From Rhizobium sp. P38BS-XIX (GTDB lineage: Bacteria; Pseudomonadota; Alphaproteobacteria; Rhizobiales; Rhizobiaceae): a stretch of 64,000 bases of DNA. Location of the stretch: assembly GCF_012641435.1 (NCBI RefSeq), contig NZ_JABAIJ010000008.1:289531-353530 (forward strand). Reading direction: 5' to 3'. Shown here piece after piece: positions 17,185 to 26,305 of this stretch (positions are counted from its first letter, which is position 1; every line of letters begins with the position of its first letter). Made by a program: the position numbers and the translations under genes. The notes under the pieces are model-generated. The model was given only the letters and a program-made list of their open reading frames with translations. It was not told where the DNA came from and made no database searches.

Positions 17185-18780
17185 TCAATCAAGGACCGTG
17201 GTCGTGGTGGGATGAGGCCCGGCGACAGCCATCTCGCTCAGGACATGCATGGACGCTCGGGCACGGACCGATTGGCTCATCTCGCGATACAGCTGGTAAA
17301 GCGTCTCGTAGGTCGCGGCATTGCTCTCATCGGGAAGGTAACGGCGATAGGACTTTGCACCGAACCGGGCCGCGCCTTCATCATAGGAAGAAACAACGCC
17401 TCCCGCGACAGCACCGTGGATGGCAGCACCGACCGCCGTCGGATTGGCGATCTCGGGAACGTCGATCGGCCTGTTCATCACATCCGACATGATTTGAACC
17501 AAAAGCGGGTTGTTCTGCGCGAGACCGCTGGTCATCACCATGCGCTCGACGGCGATGCTGCCGGCGTCAAAGAGATCGACGATCGAACGCGCGCCGAAGC
17601 AGAGCGACTCCATCAGGCCGCGGTAGATGCCGACCGATGTAGTGTCCATCGAGAGGCCCATGATAATGCCGCTCAAGCGCGAATCGGCGAGCGGAACGCG
17701 GTTGCCGTTCCACCAATCGAGTGCGACAAGGCGGTTCTGCCCGGGCACCAGCGACGCGGCCTCGGCGTTATAAAGCCGGAAGCTTTCGTCCGCAGTCTCG
17801 GCGCGCGGGAAGGTCTTGACGAACCATGCCAGCGTGTCGCCAAAACTTGCCTGCCCGGATTCGTAGCACCACAGGTCGCGCATCGATCCGTTGTAGGCAA
17901 CGCCCTCGATACCGGGCGGGAGGGGATGAAAGCGTTCCCTAAGCAGAAGATAGGCGGCAGACGTTCCCAGCGCGCCGACCAGGCATCCGTCGTCGACGGC
18001 ACCAACTGCCGGCAGGACGACATGGGAGTCGATCACCGAAACCGCGATAGCTGCCTTGCCCTTGATCCCCGTCTTTTGACGCCAAGCGTCCGTGAGACTG
18101 CCGGCCGACGATCCCACTGCGTGGGGTGCACTCAGACGCGCGTCAAGCCCATCGAGAATATCCTTCGGATATCCATCCCCCTCGGCGTATTGCGCCTTGT
18201 AGGATGCAAAACCGAGGCTCCGGCTCTCGACGCCGCTGAGCTGCCACACGAGCCAGTCGCCTGACTCGATGAAGCGCTCAGCGGCATCCCAAGTCTTGGG
18301 AGACTCCTTGGCAACCTGAACCGCTTTCGCAAGCAACCATTCACCAGAGACCTTGCCACCGAAATTCTTCAGGTAGCTTCCGCCCTTGGCGTTGATTTCG
18401 TCGGCGTATCTTTGCGCCGCCCCATGCTTCCAGAGCTTCACATAGGCGTGCGGATCTTCGGGAAACAGCGTCGAAAGCGGCGTACCGTCAGCCGTTGTCG
18501 GCATCGGCGAGCTGGCAGTGAAGCCGAGACCTATGCCGTCGATCTCCCGACCTCCTCCCAATCGGGACAGGATTTCTGTCGCGGCTTCGATGTAGTCGGG
18601 GGCATTTTGCAGGGCCCATCCTCGCGGGAGCGGTGCGCCTCCGGGCAAGGCTTGCGTCATGATGCCGTGCCGATAGCTATGCGTATGACTGGCGATCTGC
18701 TGCCCGCTCGCCGTATCGATCAGCACGCCGCGCGCGGATTCCGAACCGTAATCGAGGCCGATGAGGAATGTTTCGGCCAT
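17185..18780 (-). CDS. Ribulokinase-like FGGY carbohydrate kinase
   Basis: The protein has 531 residues from the ATG at 18780 (GAGAGGG upstream). The opening FLIGLDYGSESARGVLID, the early SSPMPTTADGTPLS stretch and the NFGGKVSGEWLLAKA stretch are typical of ribulokinase (AraB-like), and the length fits. FGGY kinases phosphorylate a sugar with ATP in the cytoplasm; here the likely substrate is L-ribulose or a related ketose. It is first in the operon with the pentose-type ABC transporter. Other araA/araD-type genes are absent from the window, so the full pathway cannot be confirmed. Confidence 0.85.
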   Translation of the reverse strand: MAETFLIGLDYGSESARGVLIDTASGQQIASHTHSYRHGIMTQALPGGAPLPRGWALQNAPDYIEAATEILSRLGGGREIDGIGLGFTASSPMPTTADGTPLSTLFPEDPHAYVKLWKHGAAQRYADEINAKGGSYLKNFGGKVSGEWLLAKAVQVAKESPKTWDAAERFIESGDWLVWQLSGVESRSLGFASYKAQYAEGDGYPKDILDGLDARLSAPHAVGSSAGSLTDAWRQKTGIKGKAAIAVSVIDSHVVLPAVGAVDDGCLVGALGTSAAYLLLRERFHPLPPGIEGVAYNGSMRDLWCYESGQASFGDTLAWFVKTFPRAETADESFRLYNAEAASLVPGQNRLVALDWWNGNRVPLADSRLSGIIMGLSMDTTSVGIYRGLMESLCFGARSIVDLFDAGSIAVERMVMTSGLAQNNPLLVQIMSDVMNRPIDVPEIANPTAVGAAIHGAVAGGVVSSYDEGAARFGAKSYRRYLPDESNAATYETLYQLYREMSQSVRARASMHVLSEMAVAGPHPTTTTVLD

Positions 18781-19239
18781 CTTATGCCGCCCTCTCATCC
18801 GCGCTCAGTCCCTTGGCGGCAGGCGCCACCCTGGAGCAGTTTGATGACGGAGCGATTGTCTGCGGCATGTCGGATCCTGTGAATTCTAAGGGGCACCGCG
18901 TCGCAGGGTCACGCCGCGTCTCCTTTCGCCACATTTATAGCCACAAATATCCCAAAATCAACAAAGATTTGTATATATTTATACATAATAGACAACCGAG
19001 ACCTCAGCAGCCGCTAACGTCTTGGAAAACGTCGACCTTCTCTGGTGATGACAGGGAACCGCGTCAGTCGACCTTGCCGACGACCGATCATCTCACATAC
19101 GTGGGATCATCTACGGATGGCTCATTTCAAGCCTTGCGCCTGAGCGATGGAATGGCTTTCTTACGGCACCGATCGATAATGATCTTGGTATTGAACGCGC
19201 TGGCAACAGATCTATGCGCGCCAAGGGAGAGAAAGAAAA
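18781..19239. promoter_or_regulatory. Promoter region of ribulokinase/ABC operon
   Basis: This 459-bp gap contains no gene that I can support. A minus-strand promoter candidate has a -35 like TTGATT (complement of 18956-18961) and a -10 TATAAA (complement of 18934-18939), 16 nt apart. Just upstream lies the AT-rich dyad TGTATATATTTATACA (18970-18985), a candidate operator for the ROK repressor. Both calls are by eye. Confidence 0.4.
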
Positions 19240-19656
19240 ATGCCTGTGTCTAACGACGGCCTCGGCATCGGTAGAATGAACTTCACCTTGATAGCTGCCA
19301 CCATCGCCGCAGTGCTCGCGATTTGCTTGCTGCTGACTGGCCTGTCGGTTGGATTGACTGTTTTCATCGCGATGGCCGCGTTCCTTGTCGCGGCTGTCCT
19401 CGCCTTCATTCTATGGCCGCGATGGCGCTGGTCGCGCTTGCAGGAACGCTTTCCCGAACATTTGCATATGCAGGACGTGCGGAAACTTCTCGGTGCACCG
19501 CCTCAAGCTATCGAAACCTTCCCCGGTGATGTCGTCGAATGCTGGATCTATCCGCCCCGCTCGCTGCTTGCGGGCGAGCCGATCGGCGTCGGCATGGCAT
19601 TCGATTTCGACGCCAAGGGTCGCGTTCTCTCGATGCGACGGCAGCGAGGACGCTAG
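19240..19656 (+). CDS. Small membrane protein of unknown function
   Basis: The protein has 138 residues, preceded by a purine-rich GGGAGAG stretch. Two hydrophobic segments (about residues 16-34 and 38-58) suggest a hairpin in the inner membrane. The soluble C-terminal half (LQERFPEHLHMQDVRKLLG...) contains a VVECWIYP strand and a final FDFDAKGRVLSMRRQ strand, resembling lipoprotein-like beta domains. I do not recognise the family. Its stop codon (TAG, 19654-19656) forms the first bases of a RIME-like repeat. Confidence 0.6.
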   Translation: MPVSNDGLGIGRMNFTLIAATIAAVLAICLLLTGLSVGLTVFIAMAAFLVAAVLAFILWPRWRWSRLQERFPEHLHMQDVRKLLGAPPQAIETFPGDVVECWIYPPRSLLAGEPIGVGMAFDFDAKGRVLSMRRQRGR

Positions 19657-19754
19657 AGCAATTCCAGGAAAGCGCTTCGCGTCTTTCGTCCGGAACGTCT
19701 AAAAAGCAAGGAGATAGAATGGTTCAGAGCCTCCGCGAAAACTGAACCATTCTA
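19654..19754. repeat. RIME-like rhizobial intergenic palindromic repeat
   Basis: The sequence starts TAGAGCAATTCCAGGAAA and ends with a perfect 13-bp inverted repeat, TAGAATGGTTCAG (19715-19727) and CTGAACCATTCTA (19742-19754). This two-part layout matches my memory of RIME1, a roughly 100-bp mosaic element common between genes in Rhizobium and Sinorhizobium. Its first bases overlap the stop codon of the upstream gene. It could form a terminator or RNA-stability structure. Confidence 0.75.
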
Positions 19755-19760
19755 AAGGCC

Positions 19761-20618
19761 TTAACCGACGTTCTCGATCATGAACTGCCCGTTCGCCCAT
19801 CGCATGATCTGGCTCGACAGGGGATATGCTGCCTGATCCTTAATCTCACCGGCAATCTCGGCAAGCGATTCCTTAAGCTCAACGTCGTCAGCCGGGACGA
19901 ACAGAAATTCGTCCCGGCTCGGCGTAGCAACGAGGATGTCGCCTTCGATCGCAATCCGCTCTCGCCACAGCGCGAAGATCAACAGCATGGATGCGTCGTA
20001 GTTGCGATCGAGACGCGCGACAAAGCGGCCGCCATTCCCCTCTATTTCGAGAGATGGAAGGAATTGCTGGAGGTTCGCCAGAGCCTTGTCATGCAGGGCC
20101 GCTTCTTCGACGCCCAAATCCTGCAGCATATCCTTTGTTACGAACTGCATGTTGTCCTCTGTGTCGAGAACATACGTGACGACCAGATCTCCCATAAATG
20201 GTCTGATGAGAAAAAGAGGCGCAGGCTTGACGGGGTTGCCGGCAGCCAGTTGGTGGCGCGCCGTATCGGCCCAGTCCGCCGGCTTTAACACGGGGAAAAT
20301 GCGTGATGCGTCGATCGCACCACGAGGTTGGTCAATTGCATGGGCTTCATCCAATTGGCCCTGGAAAAGTGCGCCCAGCTCATCCTCGCCATTGCGGTAT
20401 CGGGTATACCAATTGCCGAAATACTGCTTCGCCTGAGTGCCGTTCGGCATGACCCAGGCCACGTGGGACAGCGTCGCATTCTCGCCGAGGTGAACCGTAA
20501 CCGCCGTATCTGGATACCGCTGCCGGACGAAAGCGGCATAACGTTCTATGTAATCGGCCACGGAAAGCGTTTGCTCTTTCGGCTCTGCGCGCTGGAATAA
20601 CTTCTTCAGAAAAGACAT
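19761..20618 (-). CDS. DUF1444 (YtpQ-like) family protein
   Basis: The protein has 285 residues. It contains FLIRPFMGDLVVTYVLDTEDNMQFVTKDML and a DRNYDASMLLIFALW segment, which resemble DUF1444 proteins; their function is unknown. There is no signal peptide or membrane segment, so it is likely cytoplasmic. It has no operon partner and ends next to the RIME-like repeat. No enzymatic motif is visible. Confidence 0.75.
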   Translation of the reverse strand: MSFLKKLFQRAEPKEQTLSVADYIERYAAFVRQRYPDTAVTVHLGENATLSHVAWVMPNGTQAKQYFGNWYTRYRNGEDELGALFQGQLDEAHAIDQPRGAIDASRIFPVLKPADWADTARHQLAAGNPVKPAPLFLIRPFMGDLVVTYVLDTEDNMQFVTKDMLQDLGVEEAALHDKALANLQQFLPSLEIEGNGGRFVARLDRNYDASMLLIFALWRERIAIEGDILVATPSRDEFLFVPADDVELKESLAEIAGEIKDQAAYPLSSQIMRWANGQFMIENVG

Positions 20619-20745
20619 GAAACGCTTTCTCGTTTGAAGGCCGACAGACCAACACTATCAATGAGTGTGTTAGAATAGGAGCCTCGGGCGAAATGGAAAG
20701 GAAGCCTCCCATCTATCAGCCGAAAAGATGGGAGCGCTAATAACC

Positions 20746-21531
20746 TCAGGCCATCAACTCCTCACCGACACATCCGTCGAAAGAGCCCTGGTCGACATCG
20801 CAATGCTCGACGTCAGCGCGCCAACCATCCGCCATCGACGGGAAGACTACCGCTCCTCCCAGCTCCGATGGCTCACCCCATCGCCCGGCCGGGATGCGCG
20901 CGAGGATGGCACTGCTGCGGTCGGGATCGTCACGCAATGCCGTCGTATTGTTCGTGACGAAGTATCCGGGTGCGATGGCATTGACGTTGACGCCCTTGCT
21001 CGCCCACTCGCAAGCAAGCAGTCGCGTCAAACCGGCCAGGCCACTCTTCGACGCGGTGTAGGATGGTATGCGTATGCCGCCCTGAAACGACAACATCGAG
21101 GCAATATTGATGATCTTGCCTCGACCCTTCTCGATCATGTGGCGGCCGGCCGCCTGGGACAGAAAGAAGGCCGTCTTCAGATTGACATCCATCACCTGAT
21201 CCCAGTCTTCCTCGCTAAAGTCGATCGCGTCGGCCCTGCGGATGATCCCGGCATTGTTGACGAGGATATCGACGCCGCCGAATTGCGCGATACTTTCGGC
21301 GACGATAGCCTTGACCGGCTCGATCGTGCCGAGATCGGCCTCAATGGCATGGAACCGCTGACCGGGCGCTGCAACAAGCGCTTTCGTCTCCTCCATCGAA
21401 GAGCGGCCGACGGCGACGATAGCCGCTCCTGCCTCGGCAAGCGCAACCGCGATTGCCTGCCCGATGCCCGTATTTGCACCGGTGATGACGGCGACGCGCC
21501 CTGTCAGATCGAAGGAAGTGGCCACCCTCAT
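20746..21531 (-). pseudogene. kduD: 2-deoxy-D-gluconate 3-dehydrogenase (KduD), 3' end disrupted by a deletion/frameshift
   Basis: This SDR would reduce 2,5-diketo-3-deoxygluconate (the KduI product) to 2-keto-3-deoxygluconate. The Rossmann motif TGANTGIG, the NNAG segment and the YTASK active site are intact. After GGAVVF the text becomes unrelated (34 odd residues to 20746). In another frame the normal family ending VDGGWLAR-stop is still present (20839 down to 20814). About 15 residues expected between these two points are missing, which implies a net loss of about 43 nt and a frameshift. The start overlaps the kduI stop (TAATG). The protein may be unstable or inactive, so I mark it as a likely pseudogene. 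Confidence 0.75.
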
Positions 21532-22367
21532 TACCTCAGATCGCTGATGGCGATATGATCCATGTCGGTGAAGCTTTTGTTGTCTCCGGCCATGGCCCAG
21601 ATGAAGCTGTAGTTCCTCGTGCCCGCACCCGAATGGATCGACCAGGGCGGCGAGATCACAGCCTGCTCGTTGGCGACGACCATATGCCGGGTCTGCTGCG
21701 GCTCTCCCATGAAATGGAAGACGCGCTGCGCGGGATCGATATCGAAATAGAGATAGGCCTCCATCCTTCGATCATGCGTGTGAGCCGGCATCGTATTCCA
21801 GACATTGCCGGGCTCGAGCATGGTCAATCCCATCGTCAGCTGGCAGGATTGGCAGACTTCAGGATGGACGTATTGATAGATCGAGCGTTTGTTCGAGGTT
21901 TCCGTGTCTCCCGGCGTCAGATGCCTGACCTCTTCGCGCTTCAATAGCACCGTCGGATGCGTGGCGTGCGCCGGCGTCGAGACGAGATAGAACTTGGCCG
22001 GGTTGCCGGCATCTTCGCTTTCAAGGCGGATATCAGCCGCGCCCTTGCCTATGTAAAGGCAATCATAGCGTGACAGCTCATAGACTTTGCCATCGACGAC
22101 GATACGACCGGCGCCACCGATATTGAGAGCGCCCAGTTCACGCTCCGCCAGGAACGTCTCCTGACCGATCGCCTCCGGGGCGGTCAGTGCCAGCGCGGAT
22201 CCGGCCGGCATCGCACCGCCGATGACCATCCGGTCATAATGGGAATAGGTAAGCCTGATATCACCGCTTTCGAACACGCTCTCGACCAGAAAGTGGCGGC
22301 GCAGCGTTTCCGTGTCGTAGGCCCGAACGGCTTCCGGATGGGAGGCATGTCTCACATCGGTCTTCAT
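21531..22367 (-). CDS. kduI: 5-keto-4-deoxyuronate isomerase (KduI)
   Basis: The protein has 278 residues, the usual KduI length, with AGAGGA before the ATG. It converts 4-deoxy-L-threo-5-hexosulose uronate, the breakdown product of unsaturated uronates, into 2,5-diketo-3-deoxygluconate. The cupin metal site reads PAHTHDRRMEAYLYF (two histidines and a glutamate), and WSIHSGAGTRNYSFIW supplies the last histidine. It is followed with 1-nt overlap by kduD. With the upstream TRAP transporter this indicates uptake and use of pectin- or glycan-derived unsaturated uronates. Confidence 0.95.
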   Translation of the reverse strand: MKTDVRHASHPEAVRAYDTETLRRHFLVESVFESGDIRLTYSHYDRMVIGGAMPAGSALALTAPEAIGQETFLAERELGALNIGGAGRIVVDGKVYELSRYDCLYIGKGAADIRLESEDAGNPAKFYLVSTPAHATHPTVLLKREEVRHLTPGDTETSNKRSIYQYVHPEVCQSCQLTMGLTMLEPGNVWNTMPAHTHDRRMEAYLYFDIDPAQRVFHFMGEPQQTRHMVVANEQAVISPPWSIHSGAGTRNYSFIWAMAGDNKSFTDMDHIAISDLR

Positions 22368-22459
22368 AACAATATTTCCTCTCTCGATGACGTGTGACCA
22401 TCCCGCGATGGGGACGGCGGGAGCACCTGCGACATAGGAAGCTGCCGCAGGCTCGAGCG

Positions 22460-24346
22460 CTATCTGATGTATCCCAGGCTGCGTGGCAGGGAATTGGTGA
22501 TATCAGGCACGAAGGCGATGATCAGCAGGCAGACAAACAGGATCGCGAGATATTTGGCGATCGGCTTCACCGTCGCCTCCAGCGGGACGTTGCCGACGGC
22601 GCAGCTCGTGTAGAGACCGAGGCCGAGCGGTGGCGCGAAAAGACCAAGGCCCATGGCAACGATCAGCACGATCCCATAGTGAAGCGGCTCGATCCCGAAA
22701 CTGTGGGCGACCGGCAACAGAAGCGGCCCGAAGATGATCAAGGCCGGAGCGCCTTCCAGGGCCGCACCCATGACGATCAGGATCAGGATCGAGACGATGA
22801 GGAAGGCCCAGGCGCCCGCACCATGGGTGAGGCTGATCATCATCTCTGCCAGCATATGCGGGACTTGTGCAATCGTGATCGAGAACGCGACCGTCTGCGA
22901 AGCAGCGACCACGAACAGGATCATGCCGGCCAGCGTCGCCGATCGCTTGAAAAGCGCGAGTGTGCTCGCCCATGTCAACTCGCGGAACGCCAAGGCACCG
23001 ACGATCAATGCATAGGCAACCGCAAAAGCGCCGATCTCCGTTGCCGTTGCGAAACCGGAGCGATAGCCGCCGAAGATGATCACAATGACACCAAGGCTTA
23101 TGGCACCGCTTCCCAGAAGATTTCCGAGACTCCGATCCGATCTCTCGACGATCGCGGGCGTGTCCTTGCGCGAAAAGATGACGATACCGGCAATCAGGGC
23201 CGTGGCCATCAGGATCGCGGGATAGATACCCGCAGCGAAAAGGCCGCCGATCGAGATATTGGCGACGTAGCCGAGAATGATGAGATTGATACAGGGCGGG
23301 ATCGTTTCCGCCATAACGGCACTTGCCGCCAAAAGTGCGACTCCATCGGACGGATTGTTGCCGGACCGGCGCATCGCGGGCACCATGACCGTGCCGACAG
23401 CCGTAACGTCGGCAAGCTTCGACCCGGATATGCCCGAAAATAGAACCATGCTCAAAACGGTGACGATGCCGAGGCCGCCACGACGCTTTCCAACACCGCG
23501 GCGTAGAAGCTCGATCAGGCGAACGGACATGCCGTTCACTTCCATGGCAAGCCCGGTCAGGACGAAGAAGGGAACGGCAAGCAGCACCACATTGTCGATG
23601 CCGCTATAAGCTTGCTGCGCAAAAACCGCATAGGGTATGAAGCCGTCGCCAGTGATGTAGAGCAGCGCGCCGACGCAAAGCGAGAATGCGATCGGAATGC
23701 CCGAGCCCAAGCAGATGGCAAACCCGACAAGCAGCAAGGTAAGCGCACCCGGTGCATAATCCGGGAGGAAAGTCATCCAGGCCGCCAGGATGGCCGCGAT
23801 GGACAGGAGGCCGCCAAGCGACACGAAGATCGCGTGCACGGGATAGGCAAAGAGCCTTGCCGCCGTGAAAACGGCCATGCAAAGCCCGCCGGCAATCAGC
23901 GGATAGATGAACAGGTTTTGCGGCAGACCGGTCGACGTCACCTGCGTCCAGGCCGTCTCGCAATATTGAATGGCAAAGACGACGAATGAGATCGAAACCG
24001 CAAGCTCGACCCAGAGGCCGGCAGCCTCTACGAGGATTCGCCTTTCTTTCTTCAGGTTGTCGCGAAGAATGCGAATGCCGACATGATGCCCCTTGGCGAC
24101 AGCAGCCGCGCCGCCGAAGAAGGCGACCGCGATCAACAGAATTCGCGCAACCTCGTCCGCCCACAGAATAGTGTCGTTGAAGGCATAACGCCACAGAACC
24201 GAAACGATGACGACCAAAAGGTCCGCGGCCAGAAAGGCGGCCGCGAGCACTTCGACGATGGTCTGGAGAGCGCCGACAAACGGCGCCCCCCTGACGGCCG
24301 GAGCTTCCGCCTCCGGAACGAGGGTATCGGCCAGCATAGCGCTCAT
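22460..24346 (-). CDS. TRAP transporter permease, fused small and large subunits (DctQM)
   Basis: The protein has 628 residues from the ATG at 24346, which overlaps the binding-protein stop as ATGA. Residues 1 to about 170 carry four membrane segments of a DctQ domain (LWADEVARILLIAVAFFGG). The remainder is a DctM domain with about 12 segments and conserved PFFVLTGLAMEVNG, FSGISGSKLADVTAVG and IPPCINLIILGY motifs. Such fusions are common. It is a sodium- or proton-driven symporter for organic acids; the operon suggests a uronate. Confidence 0.93.
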   Translation of the reverse strand: MSAMLADTLVPEAEAPAVRGAPFVGALQTIVEVLAAAFLAADLLVVIVSVLWRYAFNDTILWADEVARILLIAVAFFGGAAAVAKGHHVGIRILRDNLKKERRILVEAAGLWVELAVSISFVVFAIQYCETAWTQVTSTGLPQNLFIYPLIAGGLCMAVFTAARLFAYPVHAIFVSLGGLLSIAAILAAWMTFLPDYAPGALTLLLVGFAICLGSGIPIAFSLCVGALLYITGDGFIPYAVFAQQAYSGIDNVVLLAVPFFVLTGLAMEVNGMSVRLIELLRRGVGKRRGGLGIVTVLSMVLFSGISGSKLADVTAVGTVMVPAMRRSGNNPSDGVALLAASAVMAETIPPCINLIILGYVANISIGGLFAAGIYPAILMATALIAGIVIFSRKDTPAIVERSDRSLGNLLGSGAISLGVIVIIFGGYRSGFATATEIGAFAVAYALIVGALAFRELTWASTLALFKRSATLAGMILFVVAASQTVAFSITIAQVPHMLAEMMISLTHGAGAWAFLIVSILILIVMGAALEGAPALIIFGPLLLPVAHSFGIEPLHYGIVLIVAMGLGLFAPPLGLGLYTSCAVGNVPLEATVKPIAKYLAILFVCLLIIAFVPDITNSLPRSLGYIR

Positions 24347-25356
24347 GCCTTCACGATCGCATCGAGCACGGGTTTGGTTGCCGGATACTTCTGCGCAAAA
24401 TCGTGCCATAGCGGCATGACGAGGTTTTTGAATGCAGCTCGATCCACCTCATGCGTCTCGATGCCATTCTTCTTCAGCGTGGCAAAAGCCGCCGCTTCGA
24501 TATCGTTTGCTTTACCGCGTTGGAATGCGGTCGCTTCCGCCGCCGCCTCACGAAAGGCGGGAAGGGTTTCAGCCGGAATCTTCGAAAGCGCCCGCTTACC
24601 GATGACGATAGTCTGCGGGTTGCAGATATGCTGCGTCAGGGAGATATGCTTGGCGACCTCATAGCATTTCAGCGCCAGAATGGTCGGTGCGTCATGCTCC
24701 ATGCCGTCGATTACGCCCGTCTGCAAGGCGGTATAAACTTCGCCGAGCGACATCGGCGTCGGGGCTGCTCCCATCGCCTGCAGGGTCGCGACAAAATTGG
24801 CGACCGGCAGAACGCGGATCTTCTGTCCCTTGAGCACTTCGGGTGTATTGGCGGGCTTGCGGGCGGCGATGTTGCGTCCGCCGAAGCTGTATGCCCAGCT
24901 CAGAACCTCAACGCCGATCTTGTCGGCGAAGATGCCGTTGAGCACCTTGCCGGCGCTACCGTCGAGGACCGGGCCGGCTGCGCTCATGTTCTCGAAGAGA
25001 TAGCCGAGATCCAGCACGCCGACCTCAGGCGCAAGCGTGCCCCAAATGGAGGAGCCCGAGATCATCATGTCGACGATGCCAAGCTTCACCTGGCCGACGA
25101 CATCGGCCTCTTTGCCGAGCTGATTGTCAGGGAAATAGTGAATTTCAATCGCGTCGCCGACCTTGGCCTTCAAGGCGCTCTGAAACTTGTCGTACCAGAG
25201 CCAGTGCGCCGAATTCGGATCGGATGGTAGCGACGACGACAGTCGCAATGGGATCGGCGCGGCAAAGGACGGCGCAGCCCGCCCGATGATGGCGAACGCT
25301 CCCAAGCCCGCCAGCGATGCGCCGAAAGCCCGGCGCGACATTCTGATATTTTTCAT
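24343..25356 (-). CDS. TRAP transporter substrate-binding protein (DctP family)
   Basis: The protein has 337 residues from the ATG at 25356, with GGAGGAG just upstream. The N-terminus MSRRAFGASLAGLGAFAII has a twin-arginine (Tat) or Sec-type export signal. The mature domain has the DctP pattern, with DMMISGSSIWGTLAPEVGVLDLGYLF and IRVLPVANFVATLQAMGAAPTPM, where a conserved arginine binds the substrate carboxylate. It captures an acidic sugar in the periplasm and hands it to the fused permease. Confidence 0.92.
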   Translation of the reverse strand: MKNIRMSRRAFGASLAGLGAFAIIGRAAPSFAAPIPLRLSSSLPSDPNSAHWLWYDKFQSALKAKVGDAIEIHYFPDNQLGKEADVVGQVKLGIVDMMISGSSIWGTLAPEVGVLDLGYLFENMSAAGPVLDGSAGKVLNGIFADKIGVEVLSWAYSFGGRNIAARKPANTPEVLKGQKIRVLPVANFVATLQAMGAAPTPMSLGEVYTALQTGVIDGMEHDAPTILALKCYEVAKHISLTQHICNPQTIVIGKRALSKIPAETLPAFREAAAEATAFQRGKANDIEAAAFATLKKNGIETHEVDRAAFKNLVMPLWHDFAQKYPATKPVLDAIVKA

Positions 25357-25422
25357 GGTTCTCCTCCTTGCAGGACGCGATCTGCGCCCCTCCTCCACTG
25401 CTTGAAGTTGAATAAGCATCCG

Positions 25423-26223
25423 TCAGTCGGATGCGGCCCTCCCCGTGACCCTCACCGCGAGCGGCAGGCAACCGTCGCAGATGGCCTCCGCCACCTGACC
25501 GATTTCGATCGGATGAACACCCGTCGTGGCACCGGCCGATATGACATCGCCCTTCTTCAGGCCGCGATTGCGCGATGCCAGATGATTGACGAGAAACAGG
25601 AATGCATCGAGAGGTCCGCCATTCGCGCCGACCGCGCGTCCCAGACCAATCGTTTGCCCTTCTATGCGCATCTCGGTCTTGAGATCGTCGAGCGCGCCCT
25701 TGTCCCAGCCCTCGATGGCAGCGCCGACAGCGATGCCGCTATTGTTGCCAAAATCCGAAACGATGGCCCAAGGACCGATATCGTTGATGGTCGGTAGCGG
25801 TGAACCGGCGATTTCCATGGCCAAATGCACGCCTGCGATCAGCGGTAAAAGGTCAGGCATGGTCCACGGCGTCGTGCGCGGCTCGATATCTTCGTTGAGG
25901 ACGATGCCGATTTCCGTTTCGACCGCGATGAAACCACCGGGAATGACTGCAATCTCACCGATTTCACCGGGCTTCACCTGAATAACCGATTGCGAAAAGG
26001 CCGGCCCCGACATGCGTTCGGATTTCAACTCCGCGCGCAGATCCGGATGAATGGCCGCGACCTTCCAGCCGGCAATAGCGTCCGGCCAGAGCGAGATCGA
26101 CTCCTCCTGGATTGCGTATGCCTCCGCCAGTCCTGTCGGCAAATCGCCCGGAAACCCGGAAAGGGGCCTCGCTTTCCGGCGCGCCGTGTGAAAGGCTTTG
26201 GCGATGGATACGGTCGAAGACAT
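25423..26223 (-). CDS. 2-keto-4-pentenoate hydratase-like protein (FAH superfamily)
   Basis: The protein has 266 residues. The text ISLWPDAIAGWKVAA, the acidic metal site (AVETEIGIVL) and the SAGATTGVHPI ending match MhpD/HpcG-type hydratases of the fumarylacetoacetate-hydrolase superfamily. These add water to or cleave 2-keto acids with a divalent metal. It is first in the operon that continues with the TRAP transporter, kduI and kduD. A role on a keto-deoxy sugar acid or a related intermediate is inference. It starts 82 bp from the divergent regulator. Confidence 0.82.
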   Translation of the reverse strand: MSSTVSIAKAFHTARRKARPLSGFPGDLPTGLAEAYAIQEESISLWPDAIAGWKVAAIHPDLRAELKSERMSGPAFSQSVIQVKPGEIGEIAVIPGGFIAVETEIGIVLNEDIEPRTTPWTMPDLLPLIAGVHLAMEIAGSPLPTINDIGPWAIVSDFGNNSGIAVGAAIEGWDKGALDDLKTEMRIEGQTIGLGRAVGANGGPLDAFLFLVNHLASRNRGLKKGDVISAGATTGVHPIEIGQVAEAICDGCLPLAVRVTGRAASD

Positions 26224-26243
26224 AGACAGAGGGCTCCCGTCTT

Positions 26244-26273
26244 GATACTAGTATGGTAGTATTGACTAGTATC
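26244..26273. promoter_or_regulatory. Operator candidate for GntR/FCD regulator
   Basis: A 9-bp inverted repeat, GATACTAGT (26244-26252) and ACTAGTATC (26265-26273), lies in the 82-bp divergent gap with a 12-nt spacer. The left arm is part of the 10-bp palindrome ATACTAGTAT, and a half-like GTAGTATTG sits in the spacer. Its position could control both the regulator and the hydratase-TRAP-kdu operon. Confidence 0.6.
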
Positions 26274-26305
26274 TCAGTGAATGCAAGCGGCATGGAGGAC
26301 AGGTT

